DNA of 64,000 nt from Thermocaproicibacter sp036844765 (GTDB taxonomy: Bacteria; Bacillota; Clostridia; Oscillospirales; Acutalibacteraceae): assembly GCA_036844765.1 (NCBI GenBank), contig DAIUFE010000003.1, positions 1 to 64,000 on the forward strand, read 5' to 3'. Shown here one piece after another: positions 54,663 to 62,140 of this stretch. The position numbers and the translations under genes are program-made. Each line of letters opens with the position of its first letter. Position 1 is the stretch's first letter. Under the pieces are notes generated by a model, which searched no databases, had not been told where the DNA came from, and worked only from the letters and a program-made list of their open reading frames with translations.

Positions 54663-56149
54663 CGCTGATCGTCGACGGGCACCCGTTCCGCTATGAGATG
54701 GAATGCCTGTGCCGGGTCTTTTACCCGCGCGCGAAAATCCGGGAGACACCGGGGGAAGGGGACGGCCCCGCCGTCTACACCGGCCTGAAAAAACTGCCGG
54801 AGGGGGTCCGTATCGCCGTTCGGCTCAAAACCGGCGGGGAGGAGAAGGAGGCCTCGGAGCTTCTGCCGCCCGGTGCGGGGCGCGAGGAAGAGGAGCGCCG
54901 CATGGCCGTCCTGCTCTGGCGGCTGCTGTCGCGGGCGCTCGGCTGCCGGCCCGGGTGGGGCATCCTCACGGGCGTGCGCCCCGTCAAGCTGTTCGGCCGC
55001 CTGGCCGCGCGGCAAGGGGAAGAGGAGGCCGCCCGCTTTTTCCGGGAGGAGCTGCTGGTCTCGCCCGAAAAGACGGCGCTCGCGCTCCGGACGGAACGGA
55101 GCCAGAGAAAAATTCTGGCCCTCAACCGGCCGGAGTGCTTCAGCCTTTATATCGGCATTCCGTTCTGCCCCACGCGGTGCGCCTACTGCTCGTTCGTTTC
55201 CGCATCCGTCGAAAAGGCCGCGCGCCTGATCCCCCGCTACGTGGAGCTTCTGTGCGGCGAGATCCGCCGCACCGGGGAGATCGCCGCCCGGCTGGGCCTG
55301 AGGCTCCAGTCCGTCTATATCGGGGGCGGCACGCCGACCGTCCTCTCGCCGGAGCAGCTTTCGGCGGTGCTGGGCGCGGTGGGGGAAAGCCTCGATCTCT
55401 CGGAATGCCGGGAGTTTACGGTGGAGGCCGGGCGGCCGGACACCGTCACGCCGGAGCGGCTGGAGGCGATCCGTTCGGGCGGGGCGGCGCGCATCAGCAT
55501 CAACCCGCAGACCCTGAACGACGAGGTCCTGAAAAGGATCGGGCGCAGGCACACCTCGGCGCAGACGCTTTCCGCCTTCGCGCTGGCGCGCCGGCACGGC
55601 TTCCGCAACATCAACATGGACCTGATCGCCGGGCTGCCCGGCGACGATCCGGAGAGCTTCCGCCGCACACTCGGCGGCGTGCTGGCCCTCGCGCCGGAAT
55701 GCGTGACGGTGCACACGCTGGCGCTCAAGCGCGCCGCGCGGCTCGCCCAGGAAAAAGAGGACGCCCCGCTGCTCGCGGGCGCCGCGGACGCGGAGCGGAT
55801 GCTGGCGGACGCGGACGCCGCGCTGACGAGGGCGGGCTACCTGCCGTATTATCTGTACCGCCAGAGCCGCATGGTGGGCAATCTCGAGAACACCGGCTGG
55901 GCGAAGCCGGGGTTCGAGAGCCTCTACAACGTGATGATCATGGAGGAGTGCCAGACTATCCTCGCCTGCGGATCGGGCGCGGTGACGAAGCTGAAGGACC
56001 CGTTCGCGGACCGGATCGAACGGATCTTCAACTTCAAATATCCTTATGAATATATTGGACGGTATGGGGAAATGATGAGTAGAAAAGACCGGGTGATGGA
56101 ATTTTATGCAGGCTTGGCAGACCGGTTCGGGGGCGTGCGGCAGCCTTGA
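54659..56149 (+). CDS. hemZ: Coproporphyrinogen dehydrogenase HemZ-like radical SAM protein
   Basis: Radical SAM enzyme of 496 residues with an N-terminal extension of about 155 residues typical of HemZ, then the cluster motif CPTRCAYC (Cys170, Cys174, Cys177), IGGGTPTVLSPEQL, EAGRPDTVTPERL and NMDLIAGLPGD. HemZ was proposed to oxidise coproporphyrinogen III without oxygen; the exact role in Clostridia that lack a full haem pathway is unclear. It is the fourth gene of the recJ run and overlaps both neighbours. Confidence 0.92.
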   Translation: MTLIVDGHPFRYEMECLCRVFYPRAKIRETPGEGDGPAVYTGLKKLPEGVRIAVRLKTGGEEKEASELLPPGAGREEEERRMAVLLWRLLSRALGCRPGWGILTGVRPVKLFGRLAARQGEEEAARFFREELLVSPEKTALALRTERSQRKILALNRPECFSLYIGIPFCPTRCAYCSFVSASVEKAARLIPRYVELLCGEIRRTGEIAARLGLRLQSVYIGGGTPTVLSPEQLSAVLGAVGESLDLSECREFTVEAGRPDTVTPERLEAIRSGGAARISINPQTLNDEVLKRIGRRHTSAQTLSAFALARRHGFRNINMDLIAGLPGDDPESFRRTLGGVLALAPECVTVHTLALKRAARLAQEKEDAPLLAGAADAERMLADADAALTRAGYLPYYLYRQSRMVGNLENTGWAKPGFESLYNVMIMEECQTILACGSGAVTKLKDPFADRIERIFNFKYPYEYIGRYGEMMSRKDRVMEFYAGLADRFGGVRQP

Positions 56150-57053
56150 GGCGATCAACCGCGCCGCGGAGGAGGACCCGCGTCGGTTCGTGCTGCGCGC
56201 GGAGCAGGCCTTCCGGGACGCCGTGGAGGAGCTTGCGCGGCGCATCGCGGGGCAGGAGCCGCCGTGCCGGCTGGTGATGCTCGCGGGGCCCACCAGCAGC
56301 GGCAAAACCACCACGGCCCGCCTGCTGACGGGCGCGCTGAACCGGCTGGGCGTCGGTTCGGTCGGCGTCTCGCTGGACGATTTTTTTCTGGGCGGGGACA
56401 TCGCCCCGCTCCTGCCGGACGGCGGCAGGGACTACGAATCGCTGGAGGCCATCGACGTCGCGGATATCCGCAGGTGCCTCGCCGGCCTCGTGGAGGACGG
56501 CCGCTGCAGCATGCCGGTCTATGATTTCCGCAGGCACACGCCGTTCCCGTACCGCAGGGAGGTGCGCCTGCGCGGGCGGGACGTCGCCGTCGTCGAGGGC
56601 ATCCACGCGCTGGACCCGGCCCTGACGGAGGGCCTGCCGGAGCTCGACGCGCACCGCGTCTACATCAGCGTGACGCAGGGCGTCTCGGCCGGGGCGGAGC
56701 GGCTGTTCGGCCCCGACGACGTCCGGCTGGTGCGGCGTTTGGTACGCGACCGCAATTTCCGCGGCACACCGCCCGAAAAGACGCTGAGGATGTGGGACAA
56801 CGTGATGGCGGGCGAGCGCCGGTATATCCAGCCGTTTCTGCGGGACGCCGACTCGGCCGTCGATTCCTTCCACGCGTATGAGCTCTGCGTCCTGCGGGAG
56901 CAGGCGCTGCCCCTGCTACATACCGTGCCGGCGGAAAGCCCCCGGCGCGCGTATGCCGACAGGCTCGCGGAGGGCCTCGGGCGCGTCCGCCCCGTCGACG
57001 CCGGCCTCGTGCCGAGGGACTCCGTGATCCGGGAATTCATCGGCGGCGTTTAG
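56106..57053 (+). CDS. Uridine kinase-like P-loop kinase
   Basis: Nucleoside or sugar kinase of about 315 residues with Walker A GPTSSGKT (61-68), a substrate loop VSLDDFF, the segment MPVYDFRRHTPF and VVEGIHAL. The core belongs to the uridine kinase/phosphoribulokinase group, extended at both ends. It overlaps hemZ by 44 bases; no later start fits the family better, and GATGGA precedes the ATG. True substrate unknown. Confidence 0.85.
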   Translation: MQAWQTGSGACGSLEAINRAAEEDPRRFVLRAEQAFRDAVEELARRIAGQEPPCRLVMLAGPTSSGKTTTARLLTGALNRLGVGSVGVSLDDFFLGGDIAPLLPDGGRDYESLEAIDVADIRRCLAGLVEDGRCSMPVYDFRRHTPFPYRREVRLRGRDVAVVEGIHALDPALTEGLPELDAHRVYISVTQGVSAGAERLFGPDDVRLVRRLVRDRNFRGTPPEKTLRMWDNVMAGERRYIQPFLRDADSAVDSFHAYELCVLREQALPLLHTVPAESPRRAYADRLAEGLGRVRPVDAGLVPRDSVIREFIGGV

Positions 57054-57055
57054 GC

Positions 57056-57084
57056 TTGCCGGAACGGAATCCGCATGGTATAAT
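57056..57084 (+). promoter_or_regulatory. Sigma-A promoter of the zinc-ribbon gene
   Basis: TTGCCG (57056-57061), 17-base spacer, TATAAT (57079-57084) with TG one base before the -10. Confidence 0.82.
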
Positions 57085-57131
57085 AGGAAATCATCAACGG
57101 ACAACGACGGACAGAAGGAGCGTGTGCTGTT

Positions 57132-57536
57132 ATGGGACTGTTGGACGATGTGATCGTAAACGCCAAGTCGGCGGCGAATGTCGTCGGCAAAAAAGCCAGC
57201 CAGTTCGTCGATATCTCCAAGCTCAGGATCAGCGCGGCGGACCTGAACAACGAGATCTCGAAACGGTTTGAATCGCTCGGCCGCGCGGTCTACGAGGCGA
57301 AAAAGACCGAAAACGACTCTTCGGATCTGACCGCCGAAAGCGTGCGCGCGATCGACGAGCTCTACGAGCAGCTCGACGCGGTGAACGCCCAGCTCGCGGC
57401 CGCCCGCGAAAAGCTGGTCTGCGCCAGCTGCGGGCAGGAGAACGCCCAGGGCTCCGTCTACTGCAGCCGGTGCGGGCATAAGCTGACGGACAAAACAGAC
57501 AAAACGGACCGATCGAACCAATCGGACCAGCAATAG
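57132..57536 (+). CDS. Coiled-coil zinc-ribbon protein
   Basis: Protein of 134 residues. The N-terminal 95 residues are helical and likely coiled coil (AADLNNEISKRFESLGRAVYEAKK ... YEQLDAVNAQLAAAREK, given in two parts). A zinc ribbon with two CxxC knuckles (CASCG, CSRCG; about 97-117) follows, then a polar tail DKTDKTDRSNQSDQQ. No membrane segment. Common in Clostridia, function unknown. AGAAGGAG upstream. Confidence 0.8.
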   Translation: MGLLDDVIVNAKSAANVVGKKASQFVDISKLRISAADLNNEISKRFESLGRAVYEAKKTENDSSDLTAESVRAIDELYEQLDAVNAQLAAAREKLVCASCGQENAQGSVYCSRCGHKLTDKTDKTDRSNQSDQQ

Positions 57537-57557
57537 GGGTCCCGCGTGGATCGCGGA

Positions 57558-57588
57558 GGGAGGGGTTCTGCCTCTCCCTTTCTTTTTG
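57558..57588 (+). terminator. Rho-independent terminator
   Basis: An 8-bp stem (57558-57565 / 57571-57578, one G-U) with a TTCTG loop followed by TTTCTTTTT, 22 bases after the zinc-ribbon gene. Confidence 0.8.
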
Positions 57589-57647
57589 GCATGCGCGCGC
57601 GCCCGGCGGCATACAGTTTGGCAGGGGAGCGGGCGCCCCGCTCTGGC

Positions 57648-57743
57648 GGCGTTTCCAGTCGCAGTGGAGGGATGTAACTTTTCTCTCCCCCGCCGAAGGC
57701 GGGGGAGAGAAAAGAAGCGTTCCGCAGCTCCACTGAAAATGCC
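57648..57743 (+). repeat. Dispersed palindromic leader element, copy E
   Basis: A 96-base element bounded by GGCGTTTCCAGT (57648-57659) and ACTGAAAATGCC (57732-57743). The core is a perfect 17-bp hairpin (57678-57694 / 57698-57714, GAA loop). The conserved box TTCCGCAGCTCCACTGAAAA lies 35-55 bases before the flippase ATG. Confidence 0.85.
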
Positions 57744-57774
57744 GTAGCTTTCTGAAGGGAACGGATGTGTTGCG

Positions 57775-59541
57775 ATGGAACGGAGAAACGGGCGCGGCAT
57801 GCGCCGGCAGAGCTTTCTGCACGGCGCGCTGATCCTGATGGTGGCGATCGCGCTCGAGAAGGTCATCGGCGCGGTGTTCAAGATCCCGCTCGCCTGGATC
57901 CTTACGACGGTGGGCAGCGGCTATTTCGGGTTCGCCTATTCGATCTACGCCCCACTGTTCAGCCTCGCCACGGCCGGGTTCCCCATCGCCATCTCGCGGA
58001 TGGTGTCGGAAAATTCCGTCCGCGGGCGGTTCCGGGATATCCGTCAGATCCACCGGGCGTCCGTCCGCATTTTCCTGACCCTCGGCATCGTGGCCTGCTC
58101 CATCATGTTCTTCGGGGCGCGGCCCTACGTCAGCTATGTCGAGAGCGGCAACCCGGGGAACTTTCTCCCCGCCATCTACGCGCTGGCCCCGGCGGTGTTC
58201 TTCACCAGCATGATGTCGATCTACCGCGGGTATTACGAGGGCCTGCGCAACATGTACCCCACGGCGATCTCCGAGGTGATCGAGGCGCTGTGCAAGGTCG
58301 TGTTCGGCCTGGCCGCCGCTTCCCTGATCATCCGGGAGGGCATGCGGCAGTACGCGGCCTCGGGCACGGTGTACGGCGTCAGGGCCACTTCGGAGCAGTA
58401 CGCCAAGCTGGCGACGCTGCCGTACGCGGCGGCGGGCGCGATCTTCAGCGTCACGCTGGGCGGCATGTTCGGCTTCCTGTTCCTGTTCCTCTACCATAAG
58501 CGCCACGGCGACGGCATCTCCCCCGAGATGCTGCGGTACGCCCCGCGCCCCGCGCCGGGTCGGGTGATCACCTCCCGGCTGATCCGCACGGCCATCCCCA
58601 TTGCGCTCGGTTCGCTCGCCGTCAACCTCTCCACGCTGGTGGACAGCACGTTCCTCAAAATGCGCATCGGGGACATTATGGAGACCCACCCGGAAGTCCT
58701 CCTGAACATGTACCGGAACGACCTCACGCAGGAGGTGATCCAGCTCAAGCTGGTGCCCTCCTTTCTGTTCGGATGCTTCACGAACGCCAACAACCTGTTC
58801 ATGCTGGTGCCGGCGCTCACGCAGGCCTTCGGCATCAGCGCGCTGCCGAGCGTCACGGCGGCGTGGGCGCAGGACGACCCGAAGGCTCTCCGGCACAGCG
58901 TCGAGTCCGTGCTGCGGGTCGTGGCGCTGATCACCATCCCGTGCGGCGTCGGCCTTTCGGTGATGTCGCAGCCCATCGCGGCGCTGATCTATCCGCATAA
59001 CAACCCCGCCATCGTCGGGCGGATCCTGGCCCTGCTCGGCCTCGCCTCCATCTTCGCGGCCACCAGCACGCCGATCAACAGCATGCTGCAGGCGATCGGT
59101 CGGGTGGACCTTCCCGTCAAGCTGATGGCGGTGGGCCTCGTCGTCAAGGTCGTCCTCAACTACGCCCTGGTCGGCATCCCGGAGATCAACGTGCTCGGCG
59201 CCGGGACGGGGACGCTCGTCTGCTATTTTCTCATCACCGTTCTGGCCCTCGCCCTGCTGTGCAGGATCACGAAGACGACGCCGCATTTCTTCGCGATCTT
59301 CTGCAAGCCCGCGCTTGCCTCCGCGGTCAGCGTGGGGGCGGCGTGGCTGATCTGGAAGGGCGCCGCGTCGCTGCCGCATCTGAAGGGTTCGATCGCCACC
59401 TGTCTGGCGATCCTCGCCGCGGCGTTCCTCTACGCCGTCTGCATCCTCTGGTTCCGCGCTTTGGACCGGCGCGACGTGCTGATGCTGCCCCACGGACAAA
59501 AAATTGCGAAAATACTTGAAAAACATAATTGGATAAGGTAA
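57775..59541 (+). CDS. SpoVB/YabM-type polysaccharide flippase (MOP superfamily)
   Basis: Membrane protein of 588 residues with about 14 hydrophobic helices, related to SpoVB, YabM and MurJ, which move lipid-linked wall or spore polysaccharide precursors across the membrane. Features: LEKVIGAVFKIPLAWILTTVG, FPIAISRMVSE, SIYRGYYEGLRNMYPTAIS and QAIGRVDLPVKLMAVGLVVK. A position ahead of the HU-rqcP-yabPQ-divIC cluster matches B. subtilis yabM. ATG 57775 is used; ATG 57799 with a nearby GGAG is possible. Confidence 0.88.
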   Translation: MERRNGRGMRRQSFLHGALILMVAIALEKVIGAVFKIPLAWILTTVGSGYFGFAYSIYAPLFSLATAGFPIAISRMVSENSVRGRFRDIRQIHRASVRIFLTLGIVACSIMFFGARPYVSYVESGNPGNFLPAIYALAPAVFFTSMMSIYRGYYEGLRNMYPTAISEVIEALCKVVFGLAAASLIIREGMRQYAASGTVYGVRATSEQYAKLATLPYAAAGAIFSVTLGGMFGFLFLFLYHKRHGDGISPEMLRYAPRPAPGRVITSRLIRTAIPIALGSLAVNLSTLVDSTFLKMRIGDIMETHPEVLLNMYRNDLTQEVIQLKLVPSFLFGCFTNANNLFMLVPALTQAFGISALPSVTAAWAQDDPKALRHSVESVLRVVALITIPCGVGLSVMSQPIAALIYPHNNPAIVGRILALLGLASIFAATSTPINSMLQAIGRVDLPVKLMAVGLVVKVVLNYALVGIPEINVLGAGTGTLVCYFLITVLALALLCRITKTTPHFFAIFCKPALASAVSVGAAWLIWKGAASLPHLKGSIATCLAILAAAFLYAVCILWFRALDRRDVLMLPHGQKIAKILEKHNWIR

Positions 59542-59544
59542 AAT
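59516..59544 (+). promoter_or_regulatory. Sigma-A promoter of the HU gene
   Basis: TTGAAA (59516-59521), 17-base spacer, TAAAAT (59539-59544). It overlaps the end of the flippase gene and gives HU a leader of about 120 bases. Confidence 0.8.
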
Positions 59545-59571
59545 AAGGACGGCTTTTCCGGACGTTTTGCT

Positions 59572-59620
59572 GTTCTCCGCCGCCCGTGGGGGGGAGCCTG
59601 GGCGGGGCGGCGGGGCGAAC
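59572..59620 (+). promoter_or_regulatory. GC-rich hairpin in the HU 5' leader
   Basis: CCGCCGCCC (59577-59585) pairs with GGGCGGCGG (59605-59613), and the outer GTTC/GAAC (59572-59575 / 59617-59620) can extend it. No T-run follows. It may protect the highly expressed HU mRNA; role inferred. Confidence 0.45.
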
Positions 59621-59672
59621 ACAGAATTCTCAGCTTCTGCTGTTGAATAATAAAAAGACGGAGGTCAAAAAT

Positions 59673-59948
59673 ATGAATAAAACCGAGTTGATCGCGGCGG
59701 TCGCCGAAAAGACGGGACTGTCGAAAAAGGACGCGGACAACGCCGTGAACGTGATGCTCAACACGATTGTCGAATCCGTGGCGAAGGATGAAAAAGTGCA
59801 GATCGTGGGCTTCGGAACCTTTGAGCTGCACAACCGCAGCCAGCGCCAGGGCCGCGACCCGAGGACAAACTCCCCCATCACCATCCCCGCGTCCCGGGTT
59901 CCCGCATTCAAGGCCGGCAAGGCGTTCAAGGATGCCACGGCGATCTGA
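59673..59948 (+). CDS. hup: DNA-binding protein HU
   Basis: Histone-like dimer subunit of 91 residues: MNKTELIAAVAEKTGLSKKD, VGFGTFELHNRSQRQGRDP and the beta-arm Pro in SPITIPASRVPAFKAGKAFK. GGAGGT lies 8 bases before ATG 59673; the 29 codons upstream in frame are not conserved. It bends and compacts DNA. It has its own promoter and terminator. Confidence 0.97.
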   Translation: MNKTELIAAVAEKTGLSKKDADNAVNVMLNTIVESVAKDEKVQIVGFGTFELHNRSQRQGRDPRTNSPITIPASRVPAFKAGKAFKDATAI

Positions 59949-59980
59949 GTCTGAAATTTGTCCGCTCCCGCGGGCGGGTG

Positions 59981-60014
59981 ACAGGGCCGCGCTTCACTGC
60001 GGCCCTGTTCTTTG
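59981..60014 (+). terminator. Terminator after HU
   Basis: A perfect 10-bp stem ACAGGGCCGC/GCGGCCCTGT (59981-59990 / 59999-60008) with a GCTTCACT loop and a TCTTTG tail. Confidence 0.88.
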
Positions 60015-60050
60015 TGCCCCGCGGGCGCGTCAGTGGGGGAAGGAGCTGCC

Positions 60051-60311
60051 ATGAGACTGGACAAATACCTTAAGGTCTCCCGGCTGATGAAGCGCCGCAC
60101 GGTCGCGAACGAGGCGTGCGACGCCGGGCGCGTGCTGGTCAATTCCAGGCCCGCGCGCGCCTCGCTGGAGGTCCGCCCGGGCGACGAGATCGAGATCTGC
60201 ATCGGCGTGCGCGCGGTGCGCGTGCGGGTGCTGGGCGTGGACCCCTACGCGGCCAAGGGGGACGCCGCCGGCCTGTATCAGATTCTTTCGGAGGGCCCGG
60301 CCGGGCGCTAA
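60051..60311 (+). CDS. rqcP: S4-domain RNA-binding protein RqcP (YabO)
   Basis: An 86-residue S4 protein: MRLDKYLKVSRLMKRRTVAN, AGRVLVNSRPARASLEVRPGD. RqcP works with RqcH on 50S subunits in ribosome-associated quality control (alanine tailing), as known from Bacillus. GGGGAAGGAG lies before ATG 60051. Position next to yabP-yabQ-divIC matches Bacillus. Confidence 0.92.
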   Translation: MRLDKYLKVSRLMKRRTVANEACDAGRVLVNSRPARASLEVRPGDEIEICIGVRAVRVRVLGVDPYAAKGDAAGLYQILSEGPAGR

Positions 60312-60340
60312 GTATATGTCTTCCCGCGTTCGCATACAAA
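60312..60340 (+). promoter_or_regulatory. Probable sigma-E (mother-cell) promoter of yabP
   Basis: GTATATG (60312-60318), 14-base spacer, CATACAAA (60333-60340). These fit the Bacillus sigma-E pattern (kmATATt, then CATACAnT) with one mismatch in each box. In B. subtilis yabP and yabQ belong to the sigma-E regulon. It begins right after the rqcP stop. Confidence 0.6.
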
Positions 60341-60373
60341 TGGAGCAGAACGAAATGCGGGAGGGGGATCCCT

Positions 60374-60667
60374 TTGGCCGAAGCGAAAACGGCGGCCGGC
60401 CAGAAGCCGGCCAGAAAGCCGCACAGCCTGATCCTTGAAAACCGCGCCACCCTGACCGCCACGGGCGTCTCCAACGTGGAGAGCTTCGACGAGCAGACGG
60501 TGGTCGCGAGCACCGACCTCGGCGACCTGATCGTCCGGGGGGAAAAGCTGCATATCGACCGCCTGAACCTGGAGACCGGGGAGCTGACGCTCGACGGCGG
60601 GATCTCCTCCGTCTCGTATTCCGAAGTGCGTTCCGCGGGCGGTTTTTTCGGCAGGCTGTTCAAATAG
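60374..60667 (+). CDS. yabP: Sporulation protein YabP
   Basis: A 97-residue YabP/YqfC-family protein: HSLILENRATLTATGVSNVE, DLGDLIVRGEKLHIDRLNLE and LDGGISSVSYSE. In Bacillus it is required for spore cortex/development in the mother cell. The likely start is TTG 60374, 6 bases after GAGGGGG; no ATG or GTG lies in a suitable place. It is followed 14 bases later by yabQ. Confidence 0.92.
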   Translation: MAEAKTAAGQKPARKPHSLILENRATLTATGVSNVESFDEQTVVASTDLGDLIVRGEKLHIDRLNLETGELTLDGGISSVSYSEVRSAGGFFGRLFK

Positions 60668-60681
60668 GGGAGTGAGGCGCG

Positions 60682-61209
60682 GTGAACAGAGTCCTTTCCT
60701 CCCAGACGGCCGGATTCCTCGCATTCCTCGCATCCGGCGTCCTGCTCGGCGCCGTGTACGACGTTCTGCGCATCTGGCGGGCGCTTTTCCGTTCGGAAAA
60801 GCGTTCCGTTTTTATTCAGGATTTCCTTTATATGGTCGTCGCGGCGCTCTTTACCTTCCTCGTGAATCTCGGCGTCAACGGCGGGGAGGTCCGCCTCTAT
60901 CTGCTTCTGGGGGAACTGCTGGGCTGGTTCGCCTGGCATTTTACGGCCGGCAACGTCACGGTCCGGCTGTTCCGCCTTCTGGCCGATTTTCTGTACGGGA
61001 AGATTTTCGGCCCTTTGGGCCGGCTTCTGAAGCGCCTCTGCAAAAAGAGCGGGGAAAAAGCGGCACGATTTGTCAGTTCTGTTAAAAAACGTGTGCAAAA
61101 CCGGAAAAAACGCTTGAAACCTCGGCGCCGGATAGTGTATAATCAGCATCAGAGAATCCGGCGCGGCGGACGCCGGAAAAAAAGGCGAAAGGCGCGTGCG
61201 GGGCCGTGA
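60682..61209 (+). CDS. yabQ: Sporulation membrane protein YabQ
   Basis: Membrane protein of 175 residues with four hydrophobic helices (AGFLAFLASGVLLGAVYDV, FLYMVVAALFTFLVNLG, LYLLLGELLGWFAWHF, VRLFRLLADFLYGKIF) and a very basic C-terminal tail (many Arg/Lys). YabQ is needed for cortex formation in Bacillus. GTG 60682 follows GGGGAGTGAGG. Its end overlaps divIC by 4 bases (GTGA). Confidence 0.9.
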   Translation: MNRVLSSQTAGFLAFLASGVLLGAVYDVLRIWRALFRSEKRSVFIQDFLYMVVAALFTFLVNLGVNGGEVRLYLLLGELLGWFAWHFTAGNVTVRLFRLLADFLYGKIFGPLGRLLKRLCKKSGEKAARFVSSVKKRVQNRKKRLKPRRRIVYNQHQRIRRGGRRKKRRKARAGP

Positions 61210-61508
61210 AAGTCATCGAGGGACACAGGCGGAAGAGGAACATCCTGCTGCGGATCGCGGTCTTCGCTTTTGCGGTTTATTTTCTGACGCTTCTGGTCGG
61301 GCAGCAGGCGCAGATCAAAAAAAAGCAGCAGGAGCTCGCCTCCGTCCGGCAGGAGATCCGGGTCCAGGAAATCAAAAACGAGGATCTAAAAGGCGCCGCT
61401 TCCGGCGGCAAAGACGCGAACAGCGATTATATCGAGCGGGCGGCCCGCGAAGGGCTGGATTTCGCAAAGCCGGGAGAGCGCGTTTATGTCAATATAGCCG
61501 GAAAATGA
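61206..61508 (+). CDS. divIC: Septum formation initiator, DivIC/FtsB-like
   Basis: Bitopic division protein of 100 residues: a short basic cytoplasmic N-terminus, one membrane helix (IAVFAFAVYFLTLLVG), a coiled coil (IKKKQQELASVRQEIRVQE) and the conserved ERAAREGLDFAKPGE end. It forms the FtsB/FtsL-type complex at the septum. GTG start overlapping yabQ. Confidence 0.9.
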   Translation: MKVIEGHRRKRNILLRIAVFAFAVYFLTLLVGQQAQIKKKQQELASVRQEIRVQEIKNEDLKGAASGGKDANSDYIERAAREGLDFAKPGERVYVNIAGK

Positions 61509-61541
61509 ACGGTCGGACCTTAAGGAGGAAAAGGCTTACAT

Positions 61542-61988
61542 ATGCAGCTTGAGGTAGGAGCGGTCCTGGAGGGGAAAGTCACGGGCATCACCAAGTTCGG
61601 CGCCTTTGTGGAGCTTCCGGGCGGCAAGACGGGCATGGTCCACATCTCGGAAATTGCGCCGACCTTTGTGAAGGAGATCCGCGACTATGTGACGGAGAAT
61701 CAGGTCGTCAAGGTGAAGATCCTGAGCATCGGCCAGGACGGGCGGATCAGCCTTTCCATGAAGCGGGTGGCGGAAAACGGCCGCCGGCCCGAGAGAGGCC
61801 CCGCCGGGCACCCCGGCAGGCCGGGCAGCTACGAGTGGAGACCCGGCCGGCGGAACGAGCCCGCCACTTTCGAGGACATGATGGCGAAGTTCAAGCAGAC
61901 GAGCGACGAGAAGATGTCGGATCTGAAGCGGGTGATGGAGGCCAAGCGCGGCGGCTTTTCCAAACGGGGCTCGAACCAGTCCCATTAA
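61542..61988 (+). CDS. S1-domain RNA-binding protein (YabR-like)
   Basis: A 148-residue protein with one S1 domain at the N-terminus (VLEGKVTGITKFGAFVELPG, GMVHISEIAPTFV, GRISLSMKRV) and a basic Arg/Pro/Gly-rich C-terminus. It corresponds to yabR after divIC in Bacillus. AAGGAGG upstream of the ATG. It binds RNA; target unknown. Confidence 0.9.
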   Translation: MQLEVGAVLEGKVTGITKFGAFVELPGGKTGMVHISEIAPTFVKEIRDYVTENQVVKVKILSIGQDGRISLSMKRVAENGRRPERGPAGHPGRPGSYEWRPGRRNEPATFEDMMAKFKQTSDEKMSDLKRVMEAKRGGFSKRGSNQSH

Positions 61989-62018
61989 CGCCGTTCCGCC
62001 GCGGCGGGGACAAGTCCT

Positions 62019-62048
62019 GCGGAGTGGGGTCACTCCGCTTTTTCTTTT
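62019..62048 (+). terminator. Rho-independent terminator
   Basis: A perfect 8-bp stem GCGGAGTG/CACTCCGC (62019-62026 / 62031-62038) with a GGGT loop followed by TTTTTCTTTT. It closes the rqcP-yabP-yabQ-divIC-S1 group. Confidence 0.9.
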
Positions 62049-62140
62049 CCAAGAAAGACGAATCGCAACGGCGGTTCCGCGGTCCAATCAATTTCAGTCC
62101 GGCCGGGCCCTGCGCGGCGCCGGCCGGCGGGAGGTTTCCG

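Noticed and set aside
61995..62018. Palindrome CCGCCGCGGCGG after the S1 gene as another copy of the leader element
   Set aside because: It lacks the outer TTCCGCAG/CCACTGGAAA box and is followed by an ordinary terminator; it is a separate GC palindrome.
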